Source: Methanosarcina sp.
Lineage (GTDB): Archaea > Halobacteriota > Methanosarcinia > Methanosarcinales > Methanosarcinaceae
DNA length: 9,819 bases
NCBI GenBank assembly: GCA_024280975.1
Contig: JAMXLQ010000271.1
Location: 1-9,819, forward strand
Reading direction: 5' to 3'
Positions 5,905-9,819 of this stretch are shown one piece after another. The translations under genes were made by a program, and so were the position numbers. Position 1 is the stretch's first letter. Every line of letters starts with the position of its first letter. Under the pieces are notes generated by a model. The model was not told the DNA's origin and did no database searches. It worked only from the letters and a program-made list of their open reading frames with translations.

Positions 5905-5918
5905 GATCGTTTATATAG
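5905..5918 (+). promoter_or_regulatory. Promoter-like site with no gene directly behind it
   Basis: GATCG is followed by TTTATATAG (5910-5918), a good plus-strand archaeal TATA box. No reading frame follows until the TPR gene 460 bp further on, and the MITE-like element lies in between. Transcription from here would start near 5942. Confidence 0.3.
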
Positions 5919-5928
5919 AATGTTCAGA

Positions 5929-5974
5929 GATAAATCCTAGGCAGAAATTAATAATGATAAATCCCTAGTTAGAA
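5929..5974. repeat. Direct repeat pair GATAAATCC(C)TAG
   Basis: GATAAATCCTAGGCAGAA (5929-5946) recurs as GATAAATCCCTAGTTAGAA (5956-5974), 27 bp apart. It lies just downstream of the TATA-like site at 5910, at a spacing where a regulator could bind. No function is known. Confidence 0.4.
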
Positions 5975-6000
5975 GCAGTATTAAATTTAACTGTTAACAT

Positions 6001-6132
6001 TGAGGCCATCCCAAAACCAACTTTATTCTCAAAATCATAACATTTTCAGAGTTGCTTTCATAATCTGAAGCTCAAGTAATGATTGCAAATTCGAGATCTA
6101 AAGAAGCGATTTTGAGTTTTGGGATAGGCTCA
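6001..6132. mobile_element. 132-bp MITE-like element with terminal inverted repeats
   Basis: The left end TGAGGCCATCCCAAAAC (6001-6017) matches the reverse complement of the right end GTTTTGGGATAGGCTCA (6116-6132) at 15 of 17 positions. A second block continues the inversion: CTCAAAATC (6028-6036) and GATTTTGAG (6108-6116), with about 10 extra bases inserted on the left arm. The interior has no coding frame. Terminal inverted repeats around about 100 bp of non-coding DNA are the hallmark of a MITE, a small element mobilised by a related full-length insertion sequence. The ATCCCAAAA ends resemble those of some DDE-transposase elements, but the family cannot be named without a search. No target-site duplication is visible, so it may be old. 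Confidence 0.7.
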
Positions 6133-6280
6133 TTGATAAATCATTCGCTTATTGGAGAAATCTTTTAATGGCGAGTGAAAGACGAAAATTTTGAAATAGG
6201 AAAAAATGGAGCAAAATATTATTAAAGCCTGATAAAAAAGACTAATAGTTAAGTTTCAGATCTTTAAATTTGCAGGAACA
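6133..6280. other. AT-rich upstream region of TPR gene
   Basis: Only very short frames (8-9 codons, from ATGs at 6169 and 6206) occur here and none looks real. TTTAAATT at 6263-6270 is a possible plus-strand TATA box for the TPR gene. It would start transcription near 6293, inside the 25-bp repeats. Confidence 0.3.
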
Positions 6281-6354
6281 AGTAACTAGAAAAGTGCAAG
6301 AATATGTAAGCTAGAAAAGTGTAGAAATAAGTGACTAGAAAAGTGCAGGAATAT
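6281..6354. repeat. 25-bp tandem repeat, three copies, before TPR gene
   Basis: The units run 6281-6305, 6306-6329 and 6330-6354 and share the core CTAGAAAAGTG(C/T)AG-AAT. A partial fourth copy (TGCAGGAACA, 6271-6280) precedes them. The array ends about 20 bp before the TPR start codon, so it lies in the promoter or 5' leader of that gene. Unit 3 includes in-frame GTG codons (6331, 6343), but stop codons in units 1 and 2 show the array itself is not coding. Confidence 0.75.
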
Positions 6355-6375
6355 AATAAAAAAGGATCGGAGGAG

Positions 6376-9300
6376 TTGGTTATCAATTACGATGAAGCCT
6401 TTCAAAGAGGCCTTGGCCTAATTAGACAAAAAAAGTACGAAAAATCGATTAAAATCTTTAATAAGATTGTGGACAAAGATCCAGGTCACACAGGAGCTCT
6501 TTTCAACAGAGGACTTGCCCTGCTGAAAATCGAAAAACCAGAAGAAGCTTTCAACTCCTTTGATCATGTCCTGCACTTCGAGCCAGAAAATTTTGATGCC
6601 CTCTACAAAAAGGGAATTGCTCTGGCTACCCTCAGAAAGTTTGAAGCCGCTCTGGAAACCTATGACAAAGCACTTGAGATAAATCCAGAAAATCCAAAAT
6701 TCTGGTACCAAAAAGGACTTGCATTTGCCGAATTGGAAAGAACTGAAGATTCAATTCTTTGTTTCGAGAAAGTGCTCGAGCTTGAGCCAAAATGCGAAAT
6801 TGCTTGGTACGCCCAAGGGACCGTAGCTGGAAAAACCGGAAGCTATGAAGAAGCCTTGGAATGTTTAGGGCACGCACTTGAGATCAACCCGAAAAACACA
6901 GATGCTTGTTACGCAAAGGGGCTGATTCTTGCAAAGCTTGAGGAACATGAAAAAGCGTTGGAATGCTTTGATTCTCTAATTAGGGAAAACCCCAGGAATA
7001 GAGATGCGTTGGAACAAAGATGCATTTCACTGACAAAACTTGGGAAGAATGAAGAAGCTCTGGAATGTATTGACTCATTTTTAAAGAAATTTCCTGTCAG
7101 CGAGACTGTTCTCTATCACAGAGGCGTTCTTTTAAACGAACTTTCTCGCCATGAGGATGCCGAAAAAACCTTTTCGAAAATTTTGAAAATCAATCCCAGT
7201 AATAAAGAGATCTGGCTCAGAAAAGGCGTTGCTCTTATCCATCTGTTCAGGCTCAATGATGCAATAGACGCCTTCGAAGAAGCCATCAGGCTTGATCCAA
7301 CTTATTTCGAAGCCTGGAATTACAAATGCTTTGCTCTGATGAAACTTGAGGTCTATGAAGAAGCTCTCGAAGCTTTTGATTCAGTACTTGCTATTTATCC
7401 GGAAATGAAGGAACTTTGGTACAATAGGGCTCTTGCTCTCGTGAAACTGCAGCGCTTTGAGGAAGCTATACAGGCGTTTTCTAGAGTTGCTGAACTAGAC
7501 CCTGCATATGGAGACGCCCTGTACCATCAGGGGCGCTTGCTTGCCGGGACTGGAAAATTTGAAGAAGCTCTCAAAGCCCTCGATTCCATGCTTGAACATA
7601 ATCCAGGATTTATTAAGTCTCAGAAGCTTAGGGGCACTGTGCTGATAAAGTTAGGCCATGTTGAAGAAGCTCTTGAATCGCTTGCACAGAGTCTTGAAAA
7701 AGAACCCGAAAACTACAGGCTCTGGCTCCAGCAAGGATTAGTTCTCTTTGAGATCGGAAAGTTCGAGCCTGCCCTGGAAGCTCTTGAGAAAGCTGTGGAG
7801 TTTAAACCCGATTACGAAGTCTGCTGGATGAATAAGGGTACTGCTCTCTGTTCCTTGGAACGCTATGAAGAAGCCCTCAGTGCTTTTGAAGAAGGCCTGA
7901 AACTGAATCCATATCTAGAAAAAGGCTGGAACAAAAAAGGAATCGTGCTTGAAAAGCTTGGAAGGACGGAACAAGCTCTTGAAGCGTTCGAAGAAGCTGT
8001 AAGGCTCATGCCTGACTTTGAGGACGCCTGGAGAAACATTGGACTAATTTTACTGGCTAGGGGAGAATACGAAAAAGCAAACGAAGCCTTTTCCGAAGTT
8101 CTTAAAACAAACCCTGAAGATCTTGATTCAATTTACAACAAGGGGATAGCCCTGTTAAAGCTCGGAAGAACGGAAACTGCCCTAGAATGCTTTGAAAAGC
8201 TTGCTACGAAAAATCCCGAAAATCTAGAAATCCAGTGCAGGAAAGGAAAACTTGCAATGGAAATCGGAAAATATGAGACTGCCCTTCAGGCTTTTGATAA
8301 AGTGCTTGGTAAAAAGCAGGAATCCAGAGAGGCATGGTACCTGAAAGGTATATCCCACTCAAAGTTGAAGCAGCATGAAGAGGCAATAAAAGACTTTAAA
8401 AAAGTCCTTGAGATTGACCCTGCTTATCAGGCTGCCTGTTACCAGTTGGGATTTTCCTATTTTGAACTTGGGAATTTTGAGGAAGCTGTAAGAGCTTTTG
8501 AGGCAGCACTTGAGATAGATTTTGAAAACCTTGATGCCCTTTACATGAAAAGCCTCGCTTTACTACGGTCAGGTAGATATGAAGAATCGGCTTCAAGTTT
8601 TAGGGAAGTCCTTAAAAGAAATCCATCCGATACTGAGGCTCTTGCACACCTTAGTACAGCCTGCTTCAAGCAGGGGCATTACGAAGATGCCCTCGAACTA
8701 TTTGATAAGGTTCTAAGGCAGAATCCGGAGCGAAAGACTGTCCTTTTCAGGAAAGGGGTTGCTTTGAAAGCCCTTGGGAAAGTAAGGGAGGCCTCAAGTA
8801 TCTTTGATTCGGTCCTTAAATTGAAGCCTGATTGTGCCTATGCCCTTGAGCAAAAAGGGTATACTCACTTTGAACTTGAGGAATATCAGGAGGCCGTTGA
8901 AGCGTTTAAAACGGCGCTAAATTATTGCTCGGAAAAAGAAGATCTGCATTACTACAGGGGTATTGCCTTTTTCAAGCTGGAAAAATTTGAAGAAGCCGTA
9001 AATGCCTTTGAAAACGCTCTTGAACTTGGTTACCAGAAACCCGAATTGACTTATTATATGGGGATTTCTTGCTTCGAATTAAAGGATTACGAGAAAGCAG
9101 TAAAAGCCATTGATGCTGCCTTTGACGCAGGAATCTCCAATCTCGAGCTTTTGCACAAAAAGGCCTTGGCTCTTTTCGAACTCGGAAAAGCGGAAGAAGC
9201 GGTTTCTGCGGTGGACTCACTTCTCGAACTTGAAGCTGAGAGCCTTAGCAGTAAAGGCACTGGAGAGATTGGAGAAGAAAACGAAGGAGAAAGTACAGAA

Positions 9301-9819
9301 GAAATTCCGGCTTTTGAAGACTCCAGGGCTTTTGAGGAACTTCTTGAAAAGTTTGCCTTCTCCCTGATGGAACTTGGTAGGTATGAGGAAGCTCTCCTCC
9401 CGCTTGGAAAACTTACAGCAAATGATTCGCCTTCAAAAGAGGCTCTTTATAGCAAAGGGATAGTGTTTTTGAAGCTGGATAGGTTGGAAGAGGCTCTTGA
9501 AACGTTTTCAGAACTTCTATCACTTTATCCTGACTTTGAAAAAGCCTGGTATAAGAGAGGATGTATTCTGTTTTCTCTAGGATACTATACTGAAGCTCTC
9601 GAGTCCTTCGAGCAAGCTATCCTGGAAAATCAGAAGAATGCCTCAGAAAAAATTAATGAATTCGACTTGGAAGAAAATAAAGCGGAGATACAAAGAGAAA
9701 TCGATAGAGAGAGTCAGATGGAGATAAAGAGGAAAATCGAGGGGGAAATTAATGCAGAAAATCAGGAAGAGATACGGAGTGTAGTCAGGGGAGAATATCA
9801 GGAAGGAATTCAGAAGGAA
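6376..9819 (+). CDS. Giant TPR-repeat protein (3' end outside window)
   Basis: The frame is open from 6376 to the window end: 1148 codons with no stop, so the gene is partial. It is a superhelical scaffold of tetratricopeptide repeats, which bind partner proteins; no enzymatic domain is visible. Residues 4-955 are 28 consecutive repeats of exactly 34 residues with no gaps, each close to W-Y-x-K-G-x-A-L-x-x-L, then Y-x-E-A-L-x-x-F-x-x-A-L-x-x-x-P. Residues 956-985 are an acidic, Gly/Ser-containing insert. Residues 986-1087 are three more repeats. From about 1088 a charged tail begins, with an approximately 12-residue repeat around EI(Q/K)R(E/K)I. There is no signal peptide or membrane segment, so it should be cytoplasmic. 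The start is uncertain: TTG 6376 follows GGAGG by only 2 nt, while GTGs at 6343 and 6331 lack such a site. No partner can be inferred from the neighbours, and no orthologue is recognised. Confidence 0.9.
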   Translation, partial: MVINYDEAFQRGLGLIRQKKYEKSIKIFNKIVDKDPGHTGALFNRGLALLKIEKPEEAFNSFDHVLHFEPENFDALYKKGIALATLRKFEAALETYDKALEINPENPKFWYQKGLAFAELERTEDSILCFEKVLELEPKCEIAWYAQGTVAGKTGSYEEALECLGHALEINPKNTDACYAKGLILAKLEEHEKALECFDSLIRENPRNRDALEQRCISLTKLGKNEEALECIDSFLKKFPVSETVLYHRGVLLNELSRHEDAEKTFSKILKINPSNKEIWLRKGVALIHLFRLNDAIDAFEEAIRLDPTYFEAWNYKCFALMKLEVYEEALEAFDSVLAIYPEMKELWYNRALALVKLQRFEEAIQAFSRVAELDPAYGDALYHQGRLLAGTGKFEEALKALDSMLEHNPGFIKSQKLRGTVLIKLGHVEEALESLAQSLEKEPENYRLWLQQGLVLFEIGKFEPALEALEKAVEFKPDYEVCWMNKGTALCSLERYEEALSAFEEGLKLNPYLEKGWNKKGIVLEKLGRTEQALEAFEEAVRLMPDFEDAWRNIGLILLARGEYEKANEAFSEVLKTNPEDLDSIYNKGIALLKLGRTETALECFEKLATKNPENLEIQCRKGKLAMEIGKYETALQAFDKVLGKKQESREAWYLKGISHSKLKQHEEAIKDFKKVLEIDPAYQAACYQLGFSYFELGNFEEAVRAFEAALEIDFENLDALYMKSLALLRSGRYEESASSFREVLKRNPSDTEALAHLSTACFKQGHYEDALELFDKVLRQNPERKTVLFRKGVALKALGKVREASSIFDSVLKLKPDCAYALEQKGYTHFELEEYQEAVEAFKTALNYCSEKEDLHYYRGIAFFKLEKFEEAVNAFENALELGYQKPELTYYMGISCFELKDYEKAVKAIDAAFDAGISNLELLHKKALALFELGKAEEAVSAVDSLLELEAESLSSKGTGEIGEENEGESTEEIPAFEDSRAFEELLEKFAFSLMELGRYEEALLPLGKLTANDSPSKEALYSKGIVFLKLDRLEEALETFSELLSLYPDFEKAWYKRGCILFSLGYYTEALESFEQAILENQKNASEKINEFDLEENKAEIQREIDRESQMEIKRKIEGEINAENQEEIRSVVRGEYQEGIQKE
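9685..9819 (+). repeat. Charged repeat in the tail of the TPR protein
   Basis: From residue 1104 the protein repeats EIQREIDRESQM, then EIKRKIEGEINAENQE, then EIRSVVRGEYQE, then GIQKE at the window edge. The period is about 12 residues (36 nt) with one 4-residue expansion. Composition (Glu, Lys, Arg, Ile, Gln) suggests a helix or coiled coil. The array probably continues beyond the window. Confidence 0.55.

Noticed and set aside
6271..6354. Coding minisatellite at the N-terminus of the TPR protein
   Set aside because: Stops in the TPR frame at 6307, 6322 and 6328 interrupt the repeat, so at most the last unit could be translated.
8972..9367. Frames on both strands (8972-9220 minus, 9110-9367 plus) inside the TPR gene
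   Set aside because: They are shadows of the Glu/Leu-rich TPR coding sequence; the main frame is uninterrupted and carries clear TPR motifs throughout.

Overview
The window comes from a methanogenic archaeon and almost certainly from the genus Methanosarcina. Three proteins form a complete methanol:coenzyme M methyltransferase system (MtaC, MtaB, MtaA), and all three carry the expected zinc and corrinoid ligands. Intergenic regions are long and AT-rich, promoters look archaeal (TATA boxes, no -35/-10 boxes), and Shine-Dalgarno sites are GGAGG-like. From memory, the order mtaC-mtaB, convergent mtaA, macro-domain gene matches MA1617-MA1614 of M. acetivorans and MM_0174-MM_0177 of M. mazei. The species cannot be settled without a search.

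Layout. Positions 1-1106 hold no convincing protein gene. They contain a four-copy array of promoter-like repeats with hairpins (61-421), more hairpins and a second duplicated motif (302-511), two candidate promoters (about 551-564 and 854-868), a large imperfect palindrome (872-919), and a structured leader before mtaC. mtaC (TTG start preferred at 1107, stop at 1874) and mtaB (1887-3275) form a tight operon ending in an oligo-T terminator. A gap of about 450 bp follows, with a 9-bp tandem repeat, a GC-rich hairpin and the terminator hairpin of mtaA. mtaA (4741-3722, minus strand) converges on mtaCB. An A-rich gap precedes a macro-domain ADP-ribose hydrolase gene (5218-5748). A 627-bp gap then holds a promoter-like site with no gene behind it, a 132-bp MITE-like element with terminal inverted repeats (6001-6132) and a three-copy 25-bp tandem repeat (6281-6354). 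The window ends inside a very large tetratricopeptide-repeat (TPR) gene (6376 to beyond 9819).

How the genes work together. MtaB cleaves methanol and methylates the Co(I) corrinoid on MtaC. MtaA moves that methyl group to coenzyme M, giving methyl-CoM for methanogenesis. mtaA is transcribed separately from mtaCB. The macro-domain and TPR genes have no demonstrable link to methanol use beyond being neighbours.

Most worth a second look: the repeat array upstream of mtaC; the palindrome at the predicted mtaC transcription start; the MITE-like element lying between a promoter-like site and the TPR gene; and the TPR protein, which has 28 back-to-back repeats of exactly 34 residues, a 30-residue acidic insert, three more repeats and a charged repetitive tail.
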